Shown here piece by piece: positions 1-6,099 of a DNA stretch of 6,099 nt. A model generated the notes under the pieces. It made no database searches, was not told the DNA's origin, and was given only the letters and a program-made list of their open reading frames with translations. Origin of the DNA: Comamonadaceae bacterium. GTDB lineage: Bacteria; Pseudomonadota; Gammaproteobacteria; Burkholderiales; Burkholderiaceae_C. The position numbers were made by a program, and so were the translations under genes. Position 1 is the stretch's first letter; the number at the start of each line of letters is the position of its first letter. The stretch spans positions 1 through 6,099 of the forward strand of contig JAAFHN010000179.1 in NCBI GenBank assembly GCA_013298415.1, read 5' to 3'.

Positions 1-2382
1 GGCGTCTGCTTTCAGGCCTGATTTGCCGATGCCAGACTTGTCGAGGCTGGGCTTGCGTTTGCGTGGGGCGGCGGTGGTTGAGGCCGCGTCGCCTTGGGCT
101 TTTCCGAAGGGTTCGCTGAAGCTGGCGATGGGTTTTGCCACGCTGCTGCCACCGCCACCGCCACCGCCACCGCCATTCGGCTTCGCCAATGCGTCTTCCC
201 GCACCATGCGGAAATCGATCTTTCGGCCATCCAAATCCACACGGCTCACTTGCACGCGCAGCCGTGCGCCGATGCCGTAGCGGATGCCTGTGCGCTCGCC
301 TCTGAGTTCTTGGCGGGCTTCGTCAAACTTCCAGTATTCGCCGCCCAGCTCGCTGATGTGGATCAAGCCTTCCACATACATCTCGTCGAGCAACACAAAG
401 AGGCCAAAGCTCGTGGCAGCCGTGACTGCGCCGCTGAATTCTTCGCCCAAGTGGCCCTTCATGTAGCGGCACTTGAGCCAGGCTTGCACGTCGTTGCTGG
501 CTTCGTCGGCGCGGCGCTCGTTGGCGCTGCAATGCAGGCCCGCCTGCACCCATTTCTCGGCCTGATCTCCCCCTGCAGCGCTGGCTTTCGCAGCGCGCGC
601 TGCTGCTTTGCCAGCCGCAAGGTGAGCGTGGCCAGGGCCGCGATCCGCGAGTGCCAGCGCGTTTTGCTTGCCGCGCAAGGCCATGCGGCGAGCAAGCGTT
701 TGCGCGCCATCGCTCAAGGGGGGCAGCTCGGGCAAACGGTATTTGGTGTGGCCCAAGATGGCTTTGATCACGCGATGCACAAGCAAGTCCGGGTAGCGCC
801 GAATCGGGCTCGTGAAGTGCCCGTAGGCTTCGTAAGCCAAGCCGAAATGACCGCTGTTGATGGGCGTGTAGATCGCTTGGCTCATGCTGCGCAAGAGCAT
901 GGTGTGGATCTGTTTTGCATCGATGCGGTCTTTGGTGGCCTCCGCAATTGCCGCAAATTCGGCGGGCTTGGGATCGTCTGAAATGCTCAATCCCACACCC
1001 ACTGCGCGCAGGTATTGCTTCAAGGCTTCTTGCTTTGGTGGCGTGGGCCCTTCGTGCACGCGATAGAGCGCGGCTTGGCCATTTTGGGCAATGAAGTCTG
1101 CGGCGCACACGTTGGCGGCCAGCATGGCTTCTTCGATGATTTTGTGCGCATCGTTGCGGGTGCGGGGCACGATTTTTTCGATCTTGCCTGCGTCGTCGCA
1201 CACGATGTAGGTCTCAGTCGTCTCGAAATCCACCGCGCCCCGGCGGTGGCGCGAGCCGAGCAGGGCGCGCCACACGCCGTGCATGTTTTCCAGGTGCGGC
1301 AAGGCGTCAAAACCGAGGGCTTTGCGTTTGGCGGCTTCGGGGCCGCTCGCATGGGCCAAGATGGCGGCCACTTCCGTGTAAGTCATCCGCGCATGGCTGT
1401 GCATCACGGCGGGGTAGAACTGGTAGGCGTGCACGTTGCCTTCGGCGGTGACCACCATGTCGCAGACCATGCACAGGCGATCCACCTCAGGCATCAAGCT
1501 GCACAAGCCATTGCTGATTTTTTCGGGCAGCATGGGAATCACGCGGCGCGGAAAATACACGCTGGTTGCGCGGTCGTAAGCGTCTTCATCGAGGGCGCTG
1601 CCGCTTTTCACGTAGTGCGACACATCGGCAATGGCCACGATCAAGCGCCAGCCGGGCTCGGTCGCTGGCATGCTCGCTTTGCCGCGCTTGGACTTCGCGG
1701 CTCCTTCGATGGGAATGTCGTAAGGCTCGCAGTACACGGCATCGTCAAAGTCGCGTGCGTCTTCGCCGTCGATGGTGATGAGCGGCACATCGGTCAAGTC
1801 CACGCGGTCTTTTTTGTCTTTCACCAGCACTTTGGCAGACAGTGCTTTCGCAATCGCCTCCGCTTCGGCTGAGAACACATGGGGCACGCCGTATTTGCGC
1901 ACGGCAATTTCGATTTCCATGCCGGGGTCGTCAATCTCGCCCAGCACTTCGGTGATGCGACCCACCGGCTGGCCGTAAAGCGAGGGGGCTTCAGTGAGTT
2001 GCACCACCACCACTTTGCCCACGAGCTTGAGCGGATCGTTCGTGCCCAGGCCGCCTTTGGGCACCAAGATGTCTTGGCCGTAGCGCTTGTCTTCGGGGGC
2101 CACCACCCACACGCCCGATTCCTGCAAGAGCCTGCCGATGATGGGCACGCTGGGGCGAGCGATGATTTCGGTGATCTTGCCCTCGGCTCGGCCTTTGCGG
2201 TCGAGCCGCAGCACGCGGGCGCGTACTTTGTCGCCATGCATCACGGCGCGCATCTCGCCAGCGGGCAAATACAAATCGGCTTCGCCATCTTCGCGCTGCA
2301 CAAAGCCGTGGCCATCTCGGTGGCCGATCACGATGCCTTCGATTTCACCGAAGGGGTTTGGGGAATGTTCTGAAGTTTTGAT
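1..2382 (-). CDS. rnr: Ribonuclease R (3'-5' exoribonuclease), C-terminus cut by window edge
   Basis: RNase R degrades structured RNA processively from the 3' end, acting in mRNA decay, rRNA quality control and, with SmpB/tmRNA, non-stop mRNA turnover in the cytoplasm. The minus-strand frame is open from about 2440 to base 1 without a stop. Domain order: cold-shock domain (EGIVIGHRDGHGFVQ near residue 15-30, then IIGRLLQESGVWVVAPEDKR); RNB catalytic domain with TIDGEDARDFDDAVYCE (about 1726-1776), whose aspartates bind the metal ions; VAIADVSHYV; YFPRRVIPMLPEKISNGLCSL; the YTPINSGHFGLA and FTSPIRRYPDLLVHR region; HCSANERRADEA; and an S1 domain (about 200-460; FSGAVTAATSFGLFVLLDE). A basic tail with nine glycines follows. 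The N-terminal winged-helix domain of E. coli RNase R is absent. About 794 codons lie in the window. The start is uncertain: no in-frame ATG or TTG exists near the 5' end. I chose ATC at 2382 because AGAGGA stands 4 bases before it. GTG at 2331 would cut into the first cold-shock strand, and GTG at 2430 lies inside the tRNA complement. Function is secure; the start is not. Confidence 0.95.
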   Translation of the reverse strand, partial: MKTSEHSPNPFGEIEGIVIGHRDGHGFVQREDGEADLYLPAGEMRAVMHGDKVRARVLRLDRKGRAEGKITEIIARPSVPIIGRLLQESGVWVVAPEDKRYGQDILVPKGGLGTNDPLKLVGKVVVVQLTEAPSLYGQPVGRITEVLGEIDDPGMEIEIAVRKYGVPHVFSAEAEAIAKALSAKVLVKDKKDRVDLTDVPLITIDGEDARDFDDAVYCEPYDIPIEGAAKSKRGKASMPATEPGWRLIVAIADVSHYVKSGSALDEDAYDRATSVYFPRRVIPMLPEKISNGLCSLMPEVDRLCMVCDMVVTAEGNVHAYQFYPAVMHSHARMTYTEVAAILAHASGPEAAKRKALGFDALPHLENMHGVWRALLGSRHRRGAVDFETTETYIVCDDAGKIEKIVPRTRNDAHKIIEEAMLAANVCAADFIAQNGQAALYRVHEGPTPPKQEALKQYLRAVGVGLSISDDPKPAEFAAIAEATKDRIDAKQIHTMLLRSMSQAIYTPINSGHFGLAYEAYGHFTSPIRRYPDLLVHRVIKAILGHTKYRLPELPPLSDGAQTLARRMALRGKQNALALADRGPGHAHLAAGKAAARAAKASAAGGDQAEKWVQAGLHCSANERRADEASNDVQAWLKCRYMKGHLGEEFSGAVTAATSFGLFVLLDEMYVEGLIHISELGGEYWKFDEARQELRGERTGIRYGIGARLRVQVSRVDLDGRKIDFRMVREDALAKPNGGGGGGGGGSSVAKPIASFSEPFGKAQGDAASTTAAPRKRKPSLDKSGIGKSGLKADA
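148..174 (-). repeat. GGTGGC microsatellite encoding Gly9 in the RNase R tail
   Basis: On the coding (minus) strand this is a strict alternation of GGC and GGT, 27 bases or 4.5 hexanucleotide units, giving nine consecutive glycines. It sits just after the S1 domain (which ends near KIDFRMVRE) and before the basic C-terminal tail, so it probably acts as a flexible linker. Gain or loss of a 6-base unit would add or remove two glycines without a frameshift. Confidence 0.9.
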
Positions 2383-2387
2383 AGAAT
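2358..2387 (+). promoter_or_regulatory. Likely sigma-70 promoter of the tRNA-Leu gene
   Basis: A -10-like TAGAAT (2382-2387) lies 15 bases before the mature tRNA 5' end, with a weak -35-like TTGGGG (2358-2363) at 18-base spacing. Initiation near 2394 would give a leader of about nine bases for RNase P to remove. The -10 matches the consensus well; the -35 is poor. The promoter overlaps the first codons of the divergent RNase R gene. Confidence 0.5.
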
Positions 2388-2392
2388 CCTCT
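2387..2392 (-). promoter_or_regulatory. Candidate ribosome binding site for RNase R
   Basis: The minus strand reads AGAGGA here, followed by TTCT and then ATC AAA ACT in the RNase R frame. This is the best Shine-Dalgarno-like sequence near the 5' end of the gene and is well placed for initiation at the ATC codon at 2382-2380. It is the main reason for the chosen start. The alternative GTG at 2331 is preceded only by a weak AAGG. Whether ATC is really used cannot be told from sequence alone. Confidence 0.4.
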
Positions 2393-2402
2393 GTTCCTGA
2401 AA

Positions 2403-2487
<85 letters not shown>

Positions 2488-2532
2488 TGTCAATAGGCAA
2501 ATGATTTCGCCATTGAGCAGGATCAATGATAT

Positions 2533-2564
2533 AGCGCGCTTCGGATTTTCCAAGCGCGCTTTTT
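2533..2564 (+). terminator. Rho-independent terminator after tRNA-Leu
   Basis: A perfect 9-base inverted repeat, AGCGCGCTT (2533-2541) and AAGCGCGCT (2552-2560), is followed by TTTT. Inside it, GGA (2543-2545) can pair with TCC (2549-2551), lengthening the stem with one bulged C and closing on a 3-base loop. It lies 45 bases after the tRNA 3' end and ends that short transcript before the permease gene. The T tract is short but the stem is strong. Confidence 0.8.
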
Positions 2565-2720
2565 CGTTGGTCGATCCCTGGGCGAGTTTTCGCCGCACGC
2601 CGTGCATCCAGCGCTGTAGATTGCGCCACTCTTTGCATCGAACGCGTGATTGGCCGTTTGCAACGCAGCCCCATCCCGTCAACAATGCCAAACACAGATT
2701 CTGGGATTGGACTGATCGGC
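2565..2720. other. Intergenic stretch before the permease gene
   Basis: No gene, RNA or repeat is supported here. A small hairpin GGCGA-GTTT-TCGCC lies at 2581-2594. A TAGATT (2617-2622) resembles a -10 but has no matching -35. Two possible upstream starts for the permease lie in the stretch: GTG at 2646 and ATG at 2685. Base composition is less GC-rich and less codon-like than the gene that follows. Confidence 0.5.
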
Positions 2721-4211
2721 ATGGCAAAAGCACCAGTTGGCTACGAATTCGTCGCGCCGGGCTACTTCGCGCGGCGCGGCTTGGCGCGCTACGCGGGCGT
2801 GTGGAGCCTGTGGGCGCTGGGCGTGGGCGCGGTGATCTCTGGCCATTTCTCAGGCTGGAATTTGGGCCTGGCGCAGGGCTTTGGCAGCATGGCGCTGGCC
2901 GCGCTCTTGATCGCGCTGATGTACACGGGACTCACGTTTTGCCTGGCCGAGCTCTCAGCCGCCATGCCGCACACCGGCGGTGCTTACTCGTTTGCGCGCT
3001 CGGCCATGGGGCCTTGGGCAGGCTTTCTCACCGGCATGGCGGAAAACGTGGAATACGTGCTCACGCCTGCGGTGATCGCGTTTTTCATGGGTTCTTACTT
3101 GAGCGGCCTCTTCGGCACGCCGCTGGCAGCCCAGCCCCTGTGGTGGTTGGGCAGCTATGTGCTCTTCGTGCTGCTCAACGTGGTGGGCGTGGCGCTTAGT
3201 TTTCGCGTGACGGTGGTGGTCACGTTCGCTGCGCTTGCTTGCTTGATCGTGTTTTGGGCGATGGCATTGCCGCAGATTGACTTCGCCCGCTGGGCCTTGA
3301 ATGTGGGAGCAGGCGGCAAGGTGATCGAAGGCGGCGGCGGGCCTTGGTTTCCAATGGGCGGTATGGCTGTGCTGGCCGCAATGCCCTTTGCCGTGTGGCT
3401 CTTTTTAGCGATTGAGCAATTGCCGCTGGCGGCCGAAGAATCGGTTGCGCCCACGCGCGACATGCCCCGAGGCATCTTGGCGGCGATGGCCACGCTTTGT
3501 GCGTCTGCCGCGCTGGTGGTGTGGCTGAACCCTGCGATTCCTGGCGTGGGTGCGCACAAATTGGGCAGCTCGGGCGAACCTTTGCTGGATGGCTTGAAGG
3601 CGCTGCTCGGGGCAAGTAGCGCGGTCACGGTTGCGCTGGGCTTGGTGGCTGTGCTCGGGCTCGTGGCCAGCTTTCATGCCATCTTGTTTGCCAAAGGGCG
3701 GCAGATTTATTCGCTCAGCCGCGCTGGCTACTTTCCCCGCGTGCTTTCGCTCACGCACTCGCGATTCAAAACACCGCATGTGGCGCTCGCGGCTGGCAGC
3801 TTGGTGGGCCTCAGCGTGATGCTGGTGCTGTGGTTCAGCTTGGGCGCCGAGCGTGCAGGCGCGGAAATTGGTGCCACGCTGTTGAACATGACGGTGTTCG
3901 CCGCGATGTTGAGCTATGTGATGCAGGCGCTGTCGTATTTGGTGCTCAAGCGCAATGCGCCCGAGCTGCAAAGGCCGTTCAAAAGCCCGCTGGGCTCTGC
4001 TGGGGCTTGGCTCACGCTTGCGATTGCAGTGGTGGTGATCGTGGTGCAGCTGAGCACACCGGCTTATCAAAAGGCGCTTGTCTGGGTGCTGGTTTGGTAC
4101 GGCGTGGCGATGGCGTACTTTGTGTTCGTGTCGCGCCAGCGCTTGGTGTTTTCACCAGAAGAGGCTTTTGCGGCCGAGCTGCGGGATTCGCAGCCTGCGC
4201 AGCTGCGCTGA
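2721..4211 (+). CDS. APC-superfamily amino acid/amine permease, ethanolamine permease-like
   Basis: A 496-residue inner-membrane transporter with about 12 hydrophobic helices, the usual APC length. Helix 1 holds the family glycine-rich substrate loop GVGAVISGHFSGWN (residues 34-47). Helix 2 and the loop after it hold FCLAELSAAMPHTGGAYSFA (73-92). ENVEYVLTPAVI (108-119) closely resembles proton-driven ethanolamine permeases. WLFLAIEQLPLAAEES (226-241) is the APC helix 6 region, and GRQIYSLSRAGYFPRV (326-341) is the conserved cytoplasmic loop after helix 8. Ethanolamine is therefore the best-guess substrate, but another amine or small amino acid is possible, and no eutBC ammonia-lyase genes lie in the window. 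ATG 2721 was chosen because codons between 2685 and 2721 are unlike the gene. Its ribosome site is weak (GGA nine bases upstream), so ATG 2685 (508 aa) is a real alternative. The gene is monocistronic as seen and convergent with the DUF1853 gene. Confidence 0.85.
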   Translation: MAKAPVGYEFVAPGYFARRGLARYAGVWSLWALGVGAVISGHFSGWNLGLAQGFGSMALAALLIALMYTGLTFCLAELSAAMPHTGGAYSFARSAMGPWAGFLTGMAENVEYVLTPAVIAFFMGSYLSGLFGTPLAAQPLWWLGSYVLFVLLNVVGVALSFRVTVVVTFAALACLIVFWAMALPQIDFARWALNVGAGGKVIEGGGGPWFPMGGMAVLAAMPFAVWLFLAIEQLPLAAEESVAPTRDMPRGILAAMATLCASAALVVWLNPAIPGVGAHKLGSSGEPLLDGLKALLGASSAVTVALGLVAVLGLVASFHAILFAKGRQIYSLSRAGYFPRVLSLTHSRFKTPHVALAAGSLVGLSVMLVLWFSLGAERAGAEIGATLLNMTVFAAMLSYVMQALSYLVLKRNAPELQRPFKSPLGSAGAWLTLAIAVVVIVVQLSTPAYQKALVWVLVWYGVAMAYFVFVSRQRLVFSPEEAFAAELRDSQPAQLR

Positions 4212-4235
4212 GCGGGGTTTGAGTAGCGAGCAAAC

Positions 4236-5225
4236 TCAAGGCGGCGCAACGAAGTAGCGCGCTGCTTCCAGCCACTGCCCCTGGGCCTCTCGCATCGCCA
4301 CGATCAGCCTGGCGCTTGGCTTTTGCGAGGCTCGCTGGGCGCGCTGGATGCGGGCAAAGGGGTGCAAGCTCGGGGTGTTGAGCGACTGGCCGCGCCAGCG
4401 CTCGGCCAAGGCTTGCGCCACTTCAGATGCAGCCCACAGGCCTTCGCCGCTGTTTTGCTGATGCGGCGGCATCCAGGCCCCGCGTGGCAGCTCGGTGTAG
4501 CGCGCACCTGCTGGCAGCGCACCGCATTCGTCAAGCGGCAACCACCAGCCGCGCAAGTGGTCTGCCGCGAGCTCGTTGCAATGCGGGATCGGTCTGCCCA
4601 AGCGGTAAAACATCCAGCCGCGCACATAGGCCTCGGGCTGCCAAGCCTGCACATCGAAGGGCGGGGGAGCTTTGAGCTGCAACTGGCGGCGCGTGATTTT
4701 GTGAAGCTTGTGATCAAAAGTCTCGGCCGCATCGGGGCCGATGTAGTCGCTGGCGGTGGCTGTATCTGCTTCAGCGCGGCACAAAAAGTACTTCACGGCG
4801 AGCTCCCAATGTAAGGCCGTGCCACTGGTGCTGTGCAGCAAGAAATCGATTTCGCCTTTGGTGGTGCGGTCGGTGGTGCGGTCGCCTTCGGTTGACGTAG
4901 CGCGCACGGGCAGGTTGTGGCCGATCAGGCGGTGCAGCGGGCCGCGCGCTAAGAAAAACTCCAGCAGCCGCTCGGCCAAGCGGCCCAGGCGCAGGGGCTC
5001 GCTGCCGGGTGCGTGGATGCCGCCAGCGTTCGCACGCGCCTGAGCGAGGTGTTCGACCAGCGGTTGGGGATGGGCCTCAAGGGCATTCAGCCAAGCTGCG
5101 ATGCAGGCAGCCTCGTCAGCGCTGAAGCGCTGCACAGCCACGCCTTCTGGCATGGCGGCATCGGCCAAAAGCGGCGGAGAAAGCAGCAGCCAGCGCAGCG
5201 CGGCGAAGTCTTGCGCAAGGGTCAT
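4236..5225 (-). CDS. DUF1853 family protein, function unknown
   Basis: A soluble 329-residue protein with no signal peptide or membrane helix. I recognise the DUF1853 pattern: RLGRLAERLLEFFL (79-92), GEIDFLL (124-130), HWELAVKYFL (139-148), YIGPDAAETFDHKLHKITRRQ (161-181, where the family motif is GP...D.KL...RQ), RGWMFYR (202-208) and RGWWLPL (225-231). The biochemical role is not known to me. E85, D127, E141 and K145 are arranged somewhat like a PD-(D/E)XK nuclease core, which is inference only. A 12-base tandem duplication encodes DRTTDRTT just before GEID. The gene starts 29 bases after the response regulator stop, on the same strand, so co-transcription is likely. No Shine-Dalgarno sequence precedes the ATG at 5225; a later ATG at residue 25 would lose the conserved-looking N-terminus. 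It converges on the permease with 24 bases between the stops and no strong terminator. Confidence 0.85.
   Translation of the reverse strand: MTLAQDFAALRWLLLSPPLLADAAMPEGVAVQRFSADEAACIAAWLNALEAHPQPLVEHLAQARANAGGIHAPGSEPLRLGRLAERLLEFFLARGPLHRLIGHNLPVRATSTEGDRTTDRTTKGEIDFLLHSTSGTALHWELAVKYFLCRAEADTATASDYIGPDAAETFDHKLHKITRRQLQLKAPPPFDVQAWQPEAYVRGWMFYRLGRPIPHCNELAADHLRGWWLPLDECGALPAGARYTELPRGAWMPPHQQNSGEGLWAASEVAQALAERWRGQSLNTPSLHPFARIQRAQRASQKPSARLIVAMREAQGQWLEAARYFVAPP
4860..4883 (-). repeat. 12-bp perfect tandem duplication inside the DUF1853 gene
   Basis: On the plus strand GGTGGTGCGGTC occurs twice in direct succession (4860-4871 and 4872-4883). It encodes DRTT-DRTT (residues 115-122) in the DUF1853 protein. 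The duplication is in frame, lies in a likely surface loop just ahead of the conserved GEID strand, and looks recent because the two copies are identical. Confidence 0.9.
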
Positions 5226-5254
5226 GCGCCGCAGTGTAGGGCGGCAAGCTTGCT

Positions 5255-6025
5255 TTACTGACCTCGAAAAAGGCTTTGAAACGCGCGAGAAACGGGTAAG
5301 GTCTGCTCACGCCCTCGCAGGGCCAGGTGCATGTTGTTTTCGTCCACACGCACGGCGCTGGCAATGTGGTGGGTGTTGACGATCAGGCTGCGGTGCACTT
5401 GCCAAAATTGTTCTGCATCGAGGCTTGCCAGCAGCTCTTTCAGCGGCGTGCGAATCAAGGCCTCGGCGTCTTTGCCATCGGCGTGATACACAACCCGGGT
5501 GTAGCGGCTGTCGCTCTCAAAATAAACCACGTCTTCCACCCGGATCAAGCGCACTTCTTTGCCGATGCTGGCTTGCAGGGTGCGCAGCGGCTTGCGCGCG
5601 GCGCTTTGGCCCAGCAGGCGCAGCACTTCAGCGGGCAAACTGGCAGCCTGCGGTGCGGCCAAACGGGCTTGCACCCGCTCCACTGCTTGCGCAAAGCGGG
5701 CGTCCTCAATGGGCTTGAGCACATAGTCCAGCGCGCCTGCATCAAAGGCTTTCAGGGCGTGGTCGTTGAAGGCGGTGCAAAAGACCACAGCGCAGGGCAA
5801 GTGCGTGTTGGCAATGCGTTGCGCCACTTCAATGCCTGTCAGGCCCGGCATTTGGATGTCGAGAAAACAAGCGGCTGGCTCGTGCTCCAAAAAGCTGTCC
5901 CAAGCGTCCACGCCGTGCTCGGCGGCGGCCACGATGCGGGCCTGAGGCCAGTGGCGCTTCAAGGCTGCGCGCAGCGCCTCGCGCGGGGCTTCTTCATCGT
6001 CTGCGATCAAAATGCTGGTTTGCAT
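5255..6025 (-). CDS. LytR/AlgR-family response regulator (receiver + LytTR DNA-binding)
   Basis: A 256-residue two-component transcription regulator of ordinary length for the family. The N-terminal receiver (about 1-120) has the acidic pocket D9-D10, phospho-acceptor D56 in FLDIQMPGLTG, T84 in VVFCTAF, and K104 in DYVLKPIED, so all key residues are present. A linker (about 122-147) leads to the LytTR domain (about 150-254) with VRLIRVEDVVYFESDSRYT, FWQVHRSLIVN and LPVSRAF, the typical DNA-contacting family motifs. It binds DNA as a dimer after phosphorylation by a histidine kinase, often a LytS/AlgZ-type membrane kinase. No kinase lies in the window; it may be beyond the right edge. Targets are unknown; AlgR-like is only a family label. 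The ATG at 6025 fits the receiver start exactly, but no Shine-Dalgarno sequence precedes it. The DUF1853 gene follows 29 bases downstream. Confidence 0.95.
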   Translation of the reverse strand: MQTSILIADDEEAPREALRAALKRHWPQARIVAAAEHGVDAWDSFLEHEPAACFLDIQMPGLTGIEVAQRIANTHLPCAVVFCTAFNDHALKAFDAGALDYVLKPIEDARFAQAVERVQARLAAPQAASLPAEVLRLLGQSAARKPLRTLQASIGKEVRLIRVEDVVYFESDSRYTRVVYHADGKDAEALIRTPLKELLASLDAEQFWQVHRSLIVNTHHIASAVRVDENNMHLALRGREQTLPVSRAFQSLFRGQ

Positions 6026-6099
6026 GATGTTATAAAAAACGTAGCACTAGATGTAATAAATACTAAGACAGATGCTTGGTTTATCTTGATTCGGACCAT
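6026..6099 (-). promoter_or_regulatory. AT-rich upstream region of the response regulator
   Basis: Only 24 of 74 bases are G or C, in sharp contrast to the genes on its left, which fits a control region. On the minus strand TATAAC (6034-6029) matches a -10 in five of six positions, and ATTACA lies 18 bases upstream of it. That pair would start transcription at or within the start codon, so it would imply a leaderless mRNA. TACGTTTTT (6043-6035) fits the LytTR half-site pattern at eight of nine positions, but no second half-site is at the expected spacing. The region may continue past the window edge. Confidence 0.35.

Noticed and set aside
148..174. Short regular repeat considered as a CRISPR or phase-variable switch
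   Set aside because: The unit is 6 bases with no spacers, and unit changes keep the frame, so it cannot turn the gene on or off.
94..981. Long plus-strand open frames across 94-981, 1015-1872 and 1879-2373
   Set aside because: They are antisense shadows of the RNase R frame in GC-rich DNA. The minus-strand translation gives continuous, recognisable RNase R motifs.
3405..4070. Minus-strand frame of 221 residues inside the permease
   Set aside because: Composition is rich in His, Arg and Gln, as expected from the complement of hydrophobic membrane-protein codons; the sense frame is clearly real.
4219..4239. TTGAGT / ACTCAA hairpin between the convergent stops
   Set aside because: Six AT-rich base pairs with a 9-base loop and no T tract on either strand; too weak to call a terminator.
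6007..6099. Minus-strand frame starting with ATG at the right edge (MVRIKINQASVLVF..., 30 aa)
   Set aside because: It sits in AT-rich DNA, has no visible ribosome site, overlaps the regulator start and is cut by the window edge. Hydrophobicity alone is no support.

Overview
The window looks like chromosomal DNA of a betaproteobacterium, most probably of the Comamonadaceae. This rests on GC-rich codon use, on an RNase R that begins at the cold-shock domain, and on a GC-rich tRNA-Leu(CAG) unit with a strong hairpin terminator. It is inferred from sequence character, not from a database match.

Layout, left to right. (1) Positions 1 to about 2382, minus strand: RNase R, a processive 3'-5' exoribonuclease, almost complete. 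Its C-terminal tail runs off the left edge, so there is no stop codon in the window. The tail carries a run of nine glycines encoded by a GGTGGC repeat. (2) Positions 2358-2564, plus strand: a compact tRNA-Leu(CAG) unit with likely promoter, tRNA with encoded CCA, and intrinsic terminator. It is head-to-head with RNase R, and its promoter lies over the first RNase R codons. (3) Positions 2565-2720: about 155 bases with no gene and no convincing promoter. (4) Positions 2721-4211, plus strand: a 12-helix APC-superfamily permease, most like ethanolamine permeases. (5) Positions 4236-5225, minus strand: a DUF1853-type protein of unknown function, converging on the permease with only 24 bases between the stop codons. 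(6) Positions 5255-6025, minus strand: a LytR/AlgR-type response regulator (receiver plus LytTR DNA-binding domain), 29 bases upstream of the DUF1853 gene and probably co-transcribed with it. (7) Positions 6026-6099: an AT-rich stretch (24 of 74 bases are G or C) upstream of the regulator, probably its control region.

The genes do not form one pathway: RNA turnover, a tRNA, a transporter and a regulator pair. I see no mobile element, CRISPR array, toxin-antitoxin pair or defence cassette, and no clearly new system. The points most worth a second look are the apparent lack of a usual start codon for RNase R, the tRNA-Leu gene lying antisense in the RNase R leader, and the nuclease-like residue pattern in the DUF1853 protein.
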